A DNA stretch of 45,855 nucleotides, taken from assembly GCA_018242205.1 (NCBI GenBank), contig JAFECJ010000034.1, positions 1 to 45,855 of the forward strand. The letters run 5' to 3'. Position numbers and translations under genes: made by a program. How positions within the stretch are numbered: the first letter of the stretch is position 1; the number at the start of each line of letters is the position of its first letter. The notes below the pieces were generated by a model that made no database searches, was not told where the DNA came from, and saw nothing but the letters and a program-made list of their open reading frames with translations. Shown here in pieces: positions 1-6,827 of the stretch. The stretch comes from Pseudomonadota bacterium (GTDB taxonomy: Bacteria > Pseudomonadota > Alphaproteobacteria > Rhizobiales > Xanthobacteraceae).

Positions 1-386
1 AATTCATTCATCCCGATGGCGATGACATGGGATGGCCCACCGGCCTGTCCCCCTTCGTCTATCCGTCCGGTCACGTCGCGCATGAAAATGTGGAAATGAC
101 CATAGTCGAATTCCTCGCGATCACCCGGAGCATGGGCGTGAAAGTAGTAGAGGGCACCCGATGTCCGATCAGTCACATCGCCAGGCGGGTAGTGATCCCA
201 TTCAGTGAAATCGCCACCCGTGCGCAAGACTTCGTTGACCGGATTGCTGCCAACTTCGTGCATCTCCCTCATACAGTCGACGACCTCTACAGCTGCGTCC
301 GCCATATGTTGCAGGACGGCGAATGGGAGGCCCGCCGGTTCGAAGTCGACGGGCGGCTCGTGTGAGGTCACACCGTTGCCGCTCAT
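1..386 (-). CDS. Conserved uncharacterised protein, 3'-truncated by window edge (DUF6969-like)
   Basis: An open frame runs leftward from an ATG at 386 off the window edge, giving 128 visible residues that begin MSGNGVTSHEPPVDFEP. A purine-rich stretch containing AGGAG and AGGGG precedes the ATG. The visible part holds the run EWDHYPPGDVTD, then YYFHAHAPGD and GHFHIFMRD. These His/Tyr-rich motifs recall a conserved uncharacterised family that I believe is DUF6969; the name is from memory and unverified. No signal peptide is seen. It starts 12 nt after the stop of the secreted protein at 399-905 and so is probably the last visible gene of the leftward thioredoxin operon. The function is unknown. 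Confidence 0.7.
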   Translation of the reverse strand, partial: MSGNGVTSHEPPVDFEPAGLPFAVLQHMADAAVEVVDCMREMHEVGSNPVNEVLRTGGDFTEWDHYPPGDVTDRTSGALYYFHAHAPGDREEFDYGHFHIFMRDVTGRIDEGGQAGGPSHVIAIGMNE

Positions 387-398
387 GCCCCTGAGCTC

Positions 399-905
399 CT
401 ACCGCGTTAACTCGCCGACAAGCACGAAACGCCGTTCGGTCGGCCCGGTCGCGACCAGATGGAACGTGCCCGCGCCCTTGAGAGACTTCAACGATCCGGT
501 GCCGCTCACCACCTGCCAAACGCCATTATCGAGCAATTTCGGCTTACCGTCCGGTCCCGGAACGAAGATGGCCTGGATCAACCACTTGATATAAGCTTTG
601 TCGCCATTGGCATTGATAAACTCAAGGTAACCGCGAGGTTCGCCGCCAATGCCCGGCACGATGTCGTGGGCACCGTACTCGTTGACGGTCATTCCGGCGA
701 GCGGTCCCTGACCTTCCGACTTACCTTCGCGATGCACCAGCAGGAAGAAATGCTTGCTGCCATCGGCAAAATCGAGGCGGAGCGCCTCCTTCTGGGCGAC
801 CGGCGCTTCGAACTTGACAGTTTCGGCCCGCGCCTGCGGCACGGTCAGCGCCGTCGTCGCAACGGCTACCACCGCAAGGAATCCCACGTTCAAGATGCGG
901 ATCAT
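399..905 (-). CDS. Secreted hypothetical protein
   Basis: This 168-residue protein has a clear Sec signal peptide: MIR, a hydrophobic stretch, then a likely cleavage after PQARA near residue 27. The mature part has no cysteine and reads as a small beta-rich periplasmic domain, with segments such as HFFLLVHREGKSEG and GYLEFINANGDKAYIKWLIQ, and a C-terminal half with the pattern GTGSLKSLKGAGTFHL. I do not recognise a named family. It lies between the NPCAPK-repeat gene and the DUF6969-like gene, all leftward, so it is probably expressed from the ECF-type promoter at 2432-2457. A stem-loop at 941-971 lies between it and the preceding gene and may reduce read-through. Confidence 0.8.
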   Translation of the reverse strand: MIRILNVGFLAVVAVATTALTVPQARAETVKFEAPVAQKEALRLDFADGSKHFFLLVHREGKSEGQGPLAGMTVNEYGAHDIVPGIGGEPRGYLEFINANGDKAYIKWLIQAIFVPGPDGKPKLLDNGVWQVVSGTGSLKSLKGAGTFHLVATGPTERRFVLVGELTR

Positions 906-940
906 GACTTTATCCCGATTATTCTATTGGTGAATGGGTG

Positions 941-971
941 CAGGACGACGGACCCGAGACCCGCCGTCCTG
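941..971 (-). terminator. Stem-loop, possible attenuator or terminator without U-tract
   Basis: Inverted arms CAGGACGACGG and CCGCCGTCCTG pair over 11 positions with one mismatch around a 9-nt loop. It lies just after the stop of the NPCAPK gene on the minus strand and before the secreted-protein gene. No T-run follows, so an intrinsic terminator is unproven; partial attenuation or mRNA end protection are alternatives. Confidence 0.4.
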
Positions 972-1004
972 TACGGTTGCGTAAGTCGCGTCTGTCTCTT
1001 CGAC

Positions 1005-1238
1005 TTACTTCTTCTTCGGTGCGCAGGGATTGGCGGGCGCGCAGGGGTTAGCGGCCTTCTTGGGCGCGCAGGGATTCATCGCCTTGCCAGCCTTCGGCGC
1101 GCACGGGTTCTTGCCCTTGGCGGCCTTCGGCGCACAGGGGTTCGAGCTTTGGGCGAGCGCGGGCAGCGGGGCCGCCGTCATCGCGCCAAGCGCCGCAAGC
1201 GTGCCGAGCGTCCTTAGTGAGTTCTTGAGCGTTGACAT
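1005..1238 (-). CDS. Small exported NPCAPK-repeat protein
   Basis: This 77-residue protein has a signal peptide ending near ALAQ (residue 30), followed by a mature part consisting almost wholly of five copies of NPCAP(K/A) separated by short Lys/Ala/Gly-rich spacers (positions about 33-77). Each repeat supplies one cysteine, giving five cysteines in about 45 residues and a strongly basic tail. The start has AGAGGAGA upstream. It lies 34 nt after the CcdA-like gene in the same direction. Repeated Cys-Pro motifs in an exported protein next to CcdA and thioredoxin suggest metal binding or redox-active thiols, but this is inference; the family function is not known to me. Confidence 0.85.
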   Translation of the reverse strand: MSTLKNSLRTLGTLAALGAMTAAPLPALAQSSNPCAPKAAKGKNPCAPKAGKAMNPCAPKKAANPCAPANPCAPKKK

Positions 1239-1272
1239 CCTGGAAGTCTCCTCTGGGTTTGAATGCGGCCGT

Positions 1273-1989
1273 TCATAGCCGCGTCGTCACGCTCGCCAGC
1301 CACTCCGGCATGGCGTTCGTAAGAGATGTTTCGATGACTTTGTCGAGCCCGGTCAGGACGAAAGCGCCGACGCCAACGAAGGCGGCACCCATCAACGGCT
1401 TGGCGAAGCGCGTCACTTGCGCCATCCAGTCTCGGCGCGCCATGACGGCATGACGCGAACCGTAAGCCAGAGTCACGATTGGCGTTGCCGCGCCCAGGCC
1501 AAAGGCGAGCATTGTCGCCGTCGCCTTGCCGACCGTTTCGCCTTGTGCCGCAAGCGCGAGTGCCGCACCGAGCGTCGGTCCCGAACACGGCGACCAGATG
1601 ATGCCCAACAAGCCGCCCAGCACGAATTGGCCGGGCAGACCCGCCGGTTGAAACTTCGCAAGGAGATTCTGTCCGCCCGTCGCCACGGGCGTGGCTGCGG
1701 TTGCCAATCGCGCTTGCAGCGCGGGAATGAGCAGAATAGCGCCCATGGCGACGAGCAGAACCGCGACCGCAATCCGCAGGGTCGATGGGTCTATCCCGAT
1801 GCTGAAGCCAAACGTCGCCACAGAAACTCCGACCGCTGCGAATGCACTCGCAAGTCCCGCAGCGAGCGCTAGCGGACCGAGCGCATGCTGCTGCAATGCG
1901 CCGAATAAAATCATTGGCAGCAAAGGCAAAACGCATGGCGACAGCGTCGAAAGGGCACCTGCGCCGTAGCCCAGCACCAGACTAGACAT
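1273..1989 (-). CDS. CcdA/DsbD-type transmembrane thiol electron transporter
   Basis: This is a 238-residue integral membrane protein of the CcdA family, which carries electrons from cytoplasmic thioredoxin to periplasmic thiol proteins. About six hydrophobic segments are visible. The two characteristic cysteine motifs are present: LSPCVLP near residue 19, in the first helix, and WSPCSGP near residue 133, in the fourth. The length fits short CcdA proteins. It starts 8 nt after the stop of the periplasmic thioredoxin gene (1998-2378), so the two are translationally close and probably form one redox relay. It belongs to the operon downstream of the ECF promoter at 2432-2457. Confidence 0.9.
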   Translation of the reverse strand: MSSLVLGYGAGALSTLSPCVLPLLPMILFGALQQHALGPLALAAGLASAFAAVGVSVATFGFSIGIDPSTLRIAVAVLLVAMGAILLIPALQARLATAATPVATGGQNLLAKFQPAGLPGQFVLGGLLGIIWSPCSGPTLGAALALAAQGETVGKATATMLAFGLGAATPIVTLAYGSRHAVMARRDWMAQVTRFAKPLMGAAFVGVGAFVLTGLDKVIETSLTNAMPEWLASVTTRL

Positions 1990-1997
1990 GACGAATC

Positions 1998-2378
1998 TCA
2001 GAGGCCGCGTGCGATCAGCGCACGAATGCGGTCGGGGTCCGTATCTCCCGTTGAGCGGCCGACTTCCTTGGCGCCCTTGAAGACGATAAGCGTGCTCTGG
2101 TACTGCACGCGAAATCGCTTCAGCACGTCTTTGGCGGTGTCGAAGTCAACTTCGAAGACCTGCAAGGACGGCTGGCCCTTTTCGATCTGCTGAAGAATGG
2201 GACGTTGCTGCTTGCAAGTTGGGCACCAGGGCGCCGTGACATCCACCAGGATCGATTTGCCTGCGGCTTGAGCCTGCTGGAACGCGTGAGCATCGAAAGG
2301 CTGACCGGCCTGCGCGGTAAAGGGCGCGCTGGCGAGCAATGCGGCCGCGATGGCCAATGTCAGAAACCTTGAAAACAT
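1998..2378 (-). CDS. Periplasmic thioredoxin-fold protein
   Basis: A 126-residue exported thioredoxin. A signal peptide (residues 1-24, ending TAQAG) is followed by a thioredoxin fold with active site WCPTC at about residues 51-55. A thioredoxin-like C-terminal half follows (VFEVDFDTAKDVLKRFRVQYQSTLIVFKGAKEVGR), though the usual cis-proline position reads as Ser-Thr. A strong ribosome site GGGAGG lies upstream of the ATG. It is the first gene of the leftward operon with the CcdA-like transporter, which would keep it reduced. A GTAACC/CGAA ECF promoter lies 54-79 nt upstream, so induction by the neighbouring sigma factor is likely. Confidence 0.9.
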   Translation of the reverse strand: MFSRFLTLAIAAALLASAPFTAQAGQPFDAHAFQQAQAAGKSILVDVTAPWCPTCKQQRPILQQIEKGQPSLQVFEVDFDTAKDVLKRFRVQYQSTLIVFKGAKEVGRSTGDTDPDRIRALIARGL

Positions 2379-2431
2379 GGTCGAGCGCCTCCCTGACGAT
2401 GAGCACCGGGCAAGATGCCCGCACCGATCAG

Positions 2432-2457
2432 TTCGTCGAGGAGGCGAGAAAGGTTAC
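2432..2457 (-). promoter_or_regulatory. ECF (SigF-type) promoter of the thioredoxin-CcdA operon
   Basis: On the minus strand GTAACC (2457-2452) is followed after exactly 16 nt by CGAA (2435-2432). This matches the -35/-10 known for Caulobacter SigF-like ECF factors. The same element and spacing occur upstream of two other units next to the sigma gene. Confidence 0.75.
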
Positions 2458-2474
2458 AGCGCCCATCAAAATTT

Positions 2475-3122
2475 TCATGCGCCGTAGAGAAACGAGATAA
2501 ACTGCTGGCCGTCAGCGGTAGTCCAATCGGCAGCGCCTGCGATATATCCGACGATCCAACCCGATGCGGCGATCGCGTAAGTCATCGGCATTCCGTATAA
2601 GGCGAATGGCGCGTTGTGCGGGTTTTCGGCGTTGCTGTAAGCCACGTACCCGCTCGGATCCTGATAGACGGGTAAATGCGTAATGCCGATCTCGCGAGTG
2701 AACCGTTCTACGACTTGCCGGTCTGCCCGGTCTTCCGAAACTGCGATAATTTGCAGACCGTGGCGCCCTTGTCGCTGAAGCATCCGATCGAGCATCGGCA
2801 ACTCCATTCGGCAGGCCGGACACCAGCTCGCCCAGAAATTTAGGAGGATCGGTTTGCCGCGCAACGAGGCGAGATCGATGGATCGACCGTCAATCCCAAA
2901 GAGACGCAACGACGGCACGCTCCGCCGGGGCCGTATCATAGTGAATTGGAAGCGCCCTGAAATGAACGGCGGGGGTTCGGCATCATCGGCGAAGTCGGAA
3001 GCCGCCCGAACTCTCGCGATTGGTGCGGCAGCGGCCGCCGTAGCCACAAGGCCGGTCAACAGCGCACGCCGGCCCATCGGTCCGAACCGCTCGCGCCCTC
3101 TTTTTAGATTTTCTGTATTCAC
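2475..3122 (-). CDS. TlpA-like thioredoxin-family protein with probable Tat signal
   Basis: This 215-residue protein has an N-terminal twin-arginine-like leader (GRRALLTGL followed by an Ala-rich hydrophobic stretch), then a TlpA/ResA-type thioredoxin domain from about residue 68. The active site WCPAC lies in NFWASWCPACRMELP near residue 100, and GMPMTYAI carries the cis-Pro region. Such proteins act as periplasmic thiol-disulfide reductants. The start used is a GTG at 3122, 47 nt downstream of the ECF promoter's -10; an ATG at 3077, just before GRRALL, is an alternative. It is divergent from the sigma factor gene and single-gene in its unit. Confidence 0.85.
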   Translation of the reverse strand: MNTENLKRGRERFGPMGRRALLTGLVATAAAAAPIARVRAASDFADDAEPPPFISGRFQFTMIRPRRSVPSLRLFGIDGRSIDLASLRGKPILLNFWASWCPACRMELPMLDRMLQRQGRHGLQIIAVSEDRADRQVVERFTREIGITHLPVYQDPSGYVAYSNAENPHNAPFALYGMPMTYAIAASGWIVGYIAGAADWTTADGQQFISFLYGA

Positions 3123-3168
3123 GACAGCCGCTCGACTAGGATATGTGCCGCTCTCAACTGTGGTTGAA

Positions 3169-3194
3169 TTCGTCTAGTGAACACATAAGGTTAC
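3169..3194 (-). promoter_or_regulatory. ECF (SigF-type) promoter of the TlpA-like gene
   Basis: The minus strand carries GTAACC (3194-3189), a 16-nt spacer and CGAA (3172-3169), identical in core and spacing to the promoters at 2432-2457 and 4516-4541. It lies about 47 nt upstream of the GTG start of the TlpA-like gene. Confidence 0.75.
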
Positions 3195-3202
3195 CGTCGC
3201 GC

Positions 3203-3222
3203 CGATCACAGCGACGTGATCG
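3203..3222. promoter_or_regulatory. Inverted repeat in the divergent sigma/tlpA intergenic region
   Basis: Arms CGATCAC and GTGATCG pair perfectly around a 6-nt spacer, 24 nt before the sigma factor ATG and just upstream of the divergent ECF promoter. The arrangement suits an operator for a dimeric regulator, but no regulator is identified. Confidence 0.35.
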
Positions 3223-3246
3223 CCCCTGGTCGCCCGTAAATCGTTC

Positions 3247-3810
3247 ATGACACAGAAGCCTGACGAACAAACCCTCGAAGCCTTGATGCAGGCCGCCCAG
3301 CGGGGCGACAAGCAGGCTTACGCGCGGCTTCTCAAAGCCATTGCACCCAGACTTCAAGCCAGTATCCGCCGCCAGCGACCGTTCCTGCCAGCGGCTGACA
3401 TCGAGGATCTCGTCCAAGAGGTATTAATATCCATGCACGCGGTCCGTGCGACCTATGATCCTTCGCGCCCATTTATGCCGTGGCTCATGGCGATCGCGAG
3501 AAACCGTCTCGTGGACAGCGTACGCGCTTATGCGCGCGGCAAGGCCAACGAAGTCAATGTCGACGAATATCCCGTAACCTTTTCCGACGACGCAGCGAAT
3601 AATGTCGTCGATTCCTATCGTGACCCCGAGGCACTCAGGAAGGCTATTCGGATGCTGCCGCAGGGTCAGCGCGAGGCGGTTGAGTTGCTCAAGCTACGTC
3701 AGATGTCGTTGAAGGAAGCCGCCGCAGCGAGCGGTACCAGCGTCGGCGCACTGAAGGTGTCCGTTCACCGTGCCATTGGGGCGCTTCGTAAGACCCTGAC
3801 CAAGGATTGA
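3247..3810 (+). CDS. ECF RNA polymerase sigma factor (SigF/EcfF-like)
   Basis: A 187-residue sigma-70 factor of the extracytoplasmic function group. Region 2 spans about residues 23-90, with DIEDLVQEVLISMHAVRATYDP and RPFMPWLMAIARNRLVD typical of region 2.2-2.4. Region 4 lies in the C-terminal third, with LPQGQREAVELLKLRQMSLKEAAAASGTSVGALKVSVHRA providing the -35-binding helix-turn-helix. The gene for its DUF1109 anti-sigma partner starts 4 nt after its stop. SigF in Caulobacter and EcfF in Bradyrhizobium, both paired with DUF1109 proteins, respond to metal or oxidative stress, and this one likely recognises GTAACC/CGAA. No such promoter is seen directly upstream of it. Confidence 0.92.
   Translation: MTQKPDEQTLEALMQAAQRGDKQAYARLLKAIAPRLQASIRRQRPFLPAADIEDLVQEVLISMHAVRATYDPSRPFMPWLMAIARNRLVDSVRAYARGKANEVNVDEYPVTFSDDAANNVVDSYRDPEALRKAIRMLPQGQREAVELLKLRQMSLKEAAAASGTSVGALKVSVHRAIGALRKTLTKD
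3574..3599 (+). promoter_or_regulatory. Intragenic ECF promoter match inside the sigma gene
   Basis: On the plus strand GTAACC (3574-3579) is followed after 16 nt by CGAA (3596-3599), the same core and spacing as the three intergenic sites. It could drive nrsF (start 3815) separately, or be coincidental coding sequence. Confidence 0.35.
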
Positions 3811-3814
3811 CAGG

Positions 3815-4480
3815 ATGGATACCCAGCACCTCATAGATACCCTGGTTGACGACAGCGCTCCCATCCGCCGGCTCCCGCGCCCATGGGTCCGTTGTGCCCT
3901 GTGGCTCGCCATCGCTGTGCCCTATCTCGCGCTGATCGTTGTCATGATGTCGCCGCGTCCGGACCTTGCGACGAAATTCGCGGAAAGCCGTTTCCTGATC
4001 GAACAGCTCGCCGCCTTTGCGACAGCTGTTACCGCAGCCATCGCTGCCTTCGCCGCGATCGTTCCGGGCTATAACCGCAACGTGCTTCTGCTACCCGTCA
4101 TTCCACTTGCAGCCTGGCTCGGCGTCCTCGGCCAGGGATGTATAAGCGCGTGGCTGCACCGGGGTTCAGCGGGACTATTGCTTCAGTCCGACTGGATTTG
4201 CCTTCCGGCGATCGCGCTTGCCGGAGCGGTGCCCGCCATCGCCATGGCTGTCATGCTGCGCCGCGGGGCACCGTTGATGCCCTATGCGACTGTTGCACTC
4301 GGCGCTTTGGCGTCCGCAGGGCTTGGTAATTTTGCTCTGCGGCTGTTCCATGGTGAGGACGCGAGCCTGATGGTGCTGGTCTGGCAGTTCGGCAGCGTCT
4401 TCCTGTTGGCGGCTTCGGCGACCTATGCCGGACCGTACCTCTTGAATTGGCGGTCCGTCGTCACAAACCGATCCGTCTGA
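3815..4480 (+). CDS. nrsF: DUF1109/NrsF-type membrane anti-sigma factor
   Basis: A 221-residue membrane protein with about six hydrophobic helices and a short soluble N-terminus (MDTQHLIDTLVDD) typical of DUF1109, which would hold the sigma factor at the membrane. Two cysteines lie in or next to membrane segments, C109 (GQGCISAW) and C129 (DWICLPA). In studied NrsF/OsrA proteins a pair of cysteines is needed for sensing metals or oxidants; the exact equivalence of these two is inferred, and no later cysteine is present. The gene starts 4 nt after the sigma factor stop, so the two are co-transcribed and probably translationally coupled. Confidence 0.85.
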   Translation: MDTQHLIDTLVDDSAPIRRLPRPWVRCALWLAIAVPYLALIVVMMSPRPDLATKFAESRFLIEQLAAFATAVTAAIAAFAAIVPGYNRNVLLLPVIPLAAWLGVLGQGCISAWLHRGSAGLLLQSDWICLPAIALAGAVPAIAMAVMLRRGAPLMPYATVALGALASAGLGNFALRLFHGEDASLMVLVWQFGSVFLLAASATYAGPYLLNWRSVVTNRSV

Positions 4481-4515
4481 TATTCGCTTCTCGGCGGAAA
4501 TTCAGCCGCGACAGC

Positions 4516-4541
4516 GTAACCTTTCCTGCTTTCCCAACGAA
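4516..4541 (+). promoter_or_regulatory. ECF (SigF-type) promoter of the DUF6789-like gene
   Basis: GTAACC (4516-4521), a 16-nt spacer and CGAA (4538-4541) lie 33 nt upstream of the ATG at 4575. It matches the two leftward promoters exactly in core and spacing. Confidence 0.75.
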
Positions 4542-4574
4542 CCATCCGGTGGAAACCAGATTTGGGAGGCTCGA

Positions 4575-5018
4575 ATGTTCCAACGTAACGTCCTCAAAGC
4601 CATGGTGGCCGGCTTCGTCGCCACCGTCGCGCTATCCGCGCTGATGCTGATGAAATCCAAGATGGGAGTCATGCCGGAACTGGATGTCATTGCTATGCTG
4701 TCGCGGATGATGGGCAATTCGCCTCCGGCCGTCGGCTGGTTCGCCCATTTCATGATCGGCACGGTCGCCTGGGGAGCGCTCTTTGCGTGGCTTAACCCGC
4801 ATATTCCGGGTAATCGCTATTTGACCAGGGGCGTCGCTTTCGGAATTGCCGCTTGGGTCATGATGATGATCGGTGTGATGCCAATGGCTGGAGGGGGTCT
4901 GTTCGGCATGAAATTCGGCGTCATGGCTCCAATGATGACCCTGGTTCTTCACGTCATCTTCGGCGCGGTGCTGGGTGGCGTCTACGGCCTGCAGCGCCCG
5001 GTCGCGCAACATGCCTGA
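4575..5018 (+). CDS. Methionine-rich four-helix membrane protein (DUF6789-like)
   Basis: A 147-residue protein with four predicted membrane helices and unusually many methionines (for example LMLMKSKMGVM and WVMMMIGVMPMAGGG, continuing to KFGVMAPMMTL). The pattern fits a family I recall as DUF6789, with conserved P, G and H residues in helix ends such as WFAHFMIG and LVLHVIFGAVLGGVYG. Its function is not established. Methionine clusters can scavenge oxidants or bind copper, which would suit a SigF-type regulon, but that is inference. A perfect ECF promoter lies 33 nt upstream and a GGGAGG ribosome site precedes the ATG. Confidence 0.8.
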   Translation: MFQRNVLKAMVAGFVATVALSALMLMKSKMGVMPELDVIAMLSRMMGNSPPAVGWFAHFMIGTVAWGALFAWLNPHIPGNRYLTRGVAFGIAAWVMMMIGVMPMAGGGLFGMKFGVMAPMMTLVLHVIFGAVLGGVYGLQRPVAQHA

Positions 5019-5061
5019 TATGAGGACCATCAATGTCATCCACTCTAATCGGAGAGTATCC

Positions 5062-5244
5062 ATGACATCGCCGGCCGATGAAACATCGAATGGCCCCACC
5101 TGTTCGCGGCCGCAGGTGCCGCTTGCGCCCTGTCCGCTTTGCATGACGTATTGGAGCGTCCGCGGGTTGATCTACCTGGTAAAAGCGGCTGTCCGCTACG
5201 CCCGTAGCGTTGGTCGCAACGTCGCCGCGAAGCGAACGGCCTGA
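5062..5244 (+). CDS. Small protein with CPLC motif
   Basis: A 60-residue frame starting at an ATG with GGAGAG placed 5 nt upstream. It reads MTSPADETSNGPTCSRPQ, then APCPLCMTYW, then a basic amphipathic C-terminal half (YLVKAAVRYARSVGRNVAAKR). Three cysteines (C14, C24, C27) include a C-x2-C pair that could bind metal or act as a thiol. It follows the DUF6789-like gene by 43 nt on the same strand and may share its ECF promoter. I do not recognise a family; an ATG upstream at 5017 gives a longer N-terminus but lacks a good ribosome site. Confidence 0.5.
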   Translation: MTSPADETSNGPTCSRPQVPLAPCPLCMTYWSVRGLIYLVKAAVRYARSVGRNVAAKRTA

Positions 5245-5283
5245 AACACAAGGCTGTGCCGGTCTCCCCGAGCTGGCCGGACC

Positions 5284-5331
5284 AGAGCGGCGTCCTCTGA
5301 GCGCAGTACTGCGCTCCTTGAACGCCGCTCT
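5284..5331. repeat. 48-bp nested perfect hairpin
   Basis: An 18-bp perfect palindrome (GAGCGCAGT/ACTGCGCTC, 5299-5316) sits inside a second pair of perfect 10-bp arms (AGAGCGGCGT at 5284-5293, ACGCCGCTCT at 5322-5331), with 5-nt internal loops. It lies 39 nt after the small CPLC gene where composition changes toward the integrated element. No T-run flanks it, so a strong terminator, recombination site or element end are all possible. The rest of 5245-5500 holds no supported gene. Confidence 0.6.
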
Positions 5332-5500
5332 CTTGCTACAAGTTGGACAGGGCTAGGGCGCGTGCCCACAAATCTGGCTCTGCTCGTACAGCTTACGGAA
5401 CGTCCGCCTTGCCCCGCAAGCGTCCGGATTGCGGCTCGCCGATATCCGCTTCGGGCAACATCGGACCTATGGTGGCCTGAGTGCTCACGTCTGCTCTGGG

Positions 5501-5983
5501 TCAAAAGCTGCCTAAGAGCGAATTACGATTTTGGTCGGTTATCGGGTTCAAAGCGGACTTCACCCCCCCTCTAGTAACTCCGGGCGTATCGGCCATTATC
5601 GAAGTGAACAGCGTATCGTCCATGCGAATTGCTTCGAGACCCGCCAAGGAGCGGCGCAGATTTGCAACATCGCGTTCCCGAAGTTCACGAAGATCGTCGT
5701 CCTTCCAGATTAGCTCAGGCTTGTCACCCGTCAGCTCAAGCATGATCGCCCGACCGCGCTCCAGTCCTAATAGGTCGCAAAGACTTTCGGTCAATTCGAA
5801 TAGTTCGAACGGTCCCGAAAGTTGACGCCCCTCACTGTCGGCAAGTAGTTGCTTCGCGAGCATAACGAGAAGCGTGTGTGAGATGCTGTCTACCAATGCA
5901 ATCTGTTCCGCCGATGGTATCCGGTATGGCTCTATCGGCTTCGATGATGGCAGTGGCTTCTTGAGCTTGAACTGGTACTCCAA
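5501..5983 (-). CDS. Uncharacterised protein at left end of the element
   Basis: A 160-residue soluble protein. A TTG at 5983 is chosen because AAGGG lies 7 nt upstream; a longer ATG frame from 6031 would begin inside the terminator hairpin at 6011-6038 and is unlikely. The N-terminal region is LEYQFKLKKPLPSSKPIEPYR; the middle is helical and leucine-rich (HTLLVMLAKQLLADSEGRQ, FELFELTESLCDLLGLERG), followed by charged segments (DDDLRELRERDVANLRRSLAGLE). I recognise no domain. The last codons run into sequence resembling degenerate intergenic repeats (two GGGTCAAAAG-like words at 5490-5560), so the C-terminus may have been altered at the element edge. Confidence 0.6.
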   Translation of the reverse strand: MEYQFKLKKPLPSSKPIEPYRIPSAEQIALVDSISHTLLVMLAKQLLADSEGRQLSGPFELFELTESLCDLLGLERGRAIMLELTGDKPELIWKDDDLRELRERDVANLRRSLAGLEAIRMDDTLFTSIMADTPGVTRGGVKSALNPITDQNRNSLLGSF

Positions 5984-6010
5984 GCGGTTTCCCTTTTCGT
6001 TGTATGAAAT

Positions 6011-6038
6011 AAAAAGGGCAGCACATGACATGCTGCCC
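6011..6038 (-). terminator. Intrinsic terminator after the DUF6641-like gene
   Basis: On the minus strand an 8-bp perfect stem (GGGCAGCA/TGCTGCCC) with a 7-nt loop is followed directly by TTTTT (6015-6011). It lies 28 nt after the stop of the gene at 6067-6495, a textbook position. Confidence 0.85.
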
Positions 6039-6066
6039 CTTCGCGCGCCGGGCGCTGATTTTTGGG

Positions 6067-6495
6067 TTACTTCTTCCGTGGGATCTGAACCGCGGTTTTG
6101 GCCATCGAGCCAATTGCCGCGTCCAATTCTCCAGCCTCCACTGCCGAAATCACAGTTTCGATCGTCGGGATGAGCTGATCCTTCTTGCCGACCATGATCG
6201 CGTGCATGCCCTTGGAAAACTCAACTGGCTTCGCACCATAGCGAATGGACAGAACGATGTTGCCCGACGCGTCGGCCACTCGCCACCACGGGCGAACGCG
6301 CTTCTTGGTCTCGCGCAGTTCCTTGCCGCTGTCACCTTGAACCCACTTTTGCCGGGTGAGCGCGAAGTTCGGGTCCTGCGCCAGGGCAATCTGCTGGTTG
6401 AGACGGGTGATGAGCTTGTTGCGACGGTGCACCACCGGATCGGTCGAGGACAGCTTGGGAAGCGGGGCAAAGCTGAGCGATTTAAGAACGGCCAT
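6067..6495 (-). CDS. DUF6641-like accessory protein
   Basis: A 142-residue basic protein with the pattern MAVLKSLSFAP, VVHRRNKLITRLNQQIALAQD, KRVRPWWRVADASGNIVLSIRYGAKPVEFSKGMHAIMVG and an end AVEAGELDAAI. This layout matches a small family from mobile and accessory regions that I recall as DUF6641; its function is not known. The central KxxxRPWW and RYG segments look like a small beta domain between two helices. AGGAG lies 11 nt before the ATG. An intrinsic terminator follows, so it ends its own transcript. Its presence supports the element interpretation. Confidence 0.75.
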   Translation of the reverse strand: MAVLKSLSFAPLPKLSSTDPVVHRRNKLITRLNQQIALAQDPNFALTRQKWVQGDSGKELRETKKRVRPWWRVADASGNIVLSIRYGAKPVEFSKGMHAIMVGKKDQLIPTIETVISAVEAGELDAAIGSMAKTAVQIPRKK

Positions 6496-6827
6496 AACTG
6501 CGTGCTCCTGAATGTGTTTCGAGAAGCACTATGTGCAGTCACGCGCCCTTTATTCCTACCGAAATCGGGGCTCGCTGCCGGTGCAACCGTGTCGCCCTCC
6601 CATTGCTAGTCGCGCGGCGCTACACCCAGTATTGGGAGCAGAAACGCGGGGCTATAGCTTGTCCCTAGGGAATGCCCTCGGAATTAAGCCCGTACGCGTC
6701 GGATTTTGCCCTGCCCGCTACTCGACTAGCGGGGCTGAAGCGTGACCGTGTTGTAGGGCGCTCGTATTAGGGAATAGCAGCCTGGAAACGCGGGGACCTG
6801 GGGCTAGAAAGCTGGGGCGCAGCAGGA
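6496..6827. other. 332-bp intergenic region with short palindromes
   Basis: No supported gene. It holds a 10-bp palindrome TCCCTAGGGA (6662-6671) and a stem-loop with arms CCCGCTA/TAGCGGG (6714-6733, 6-nt loop). Neither is followed by a T-run. The promoter of the leftward gene starting at 6495 should lie in its left part. Confidence 0.5.

Noticed and set aside
27..365. Plus-strand 112-residue frame
   Set aside because: The minus strand carries a coherent conserved-looking protein with a good ribosome site in the same interval; the plus frame lacks family features.
459..1217. Long plus-strand frame opposite the secreted-protein and NPCAPK genes
   Set aside because: It is an antisense shadow of genes with signal peptides and ribosome sites; its sequence is Arg/Gly-rich and shows no domain.
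6714..6733. CCCGCTA/TAGCGGG stem-loop as an intrinsic terminator
   Set aside because: No T-run follows on either strand and no gene ends next to it.
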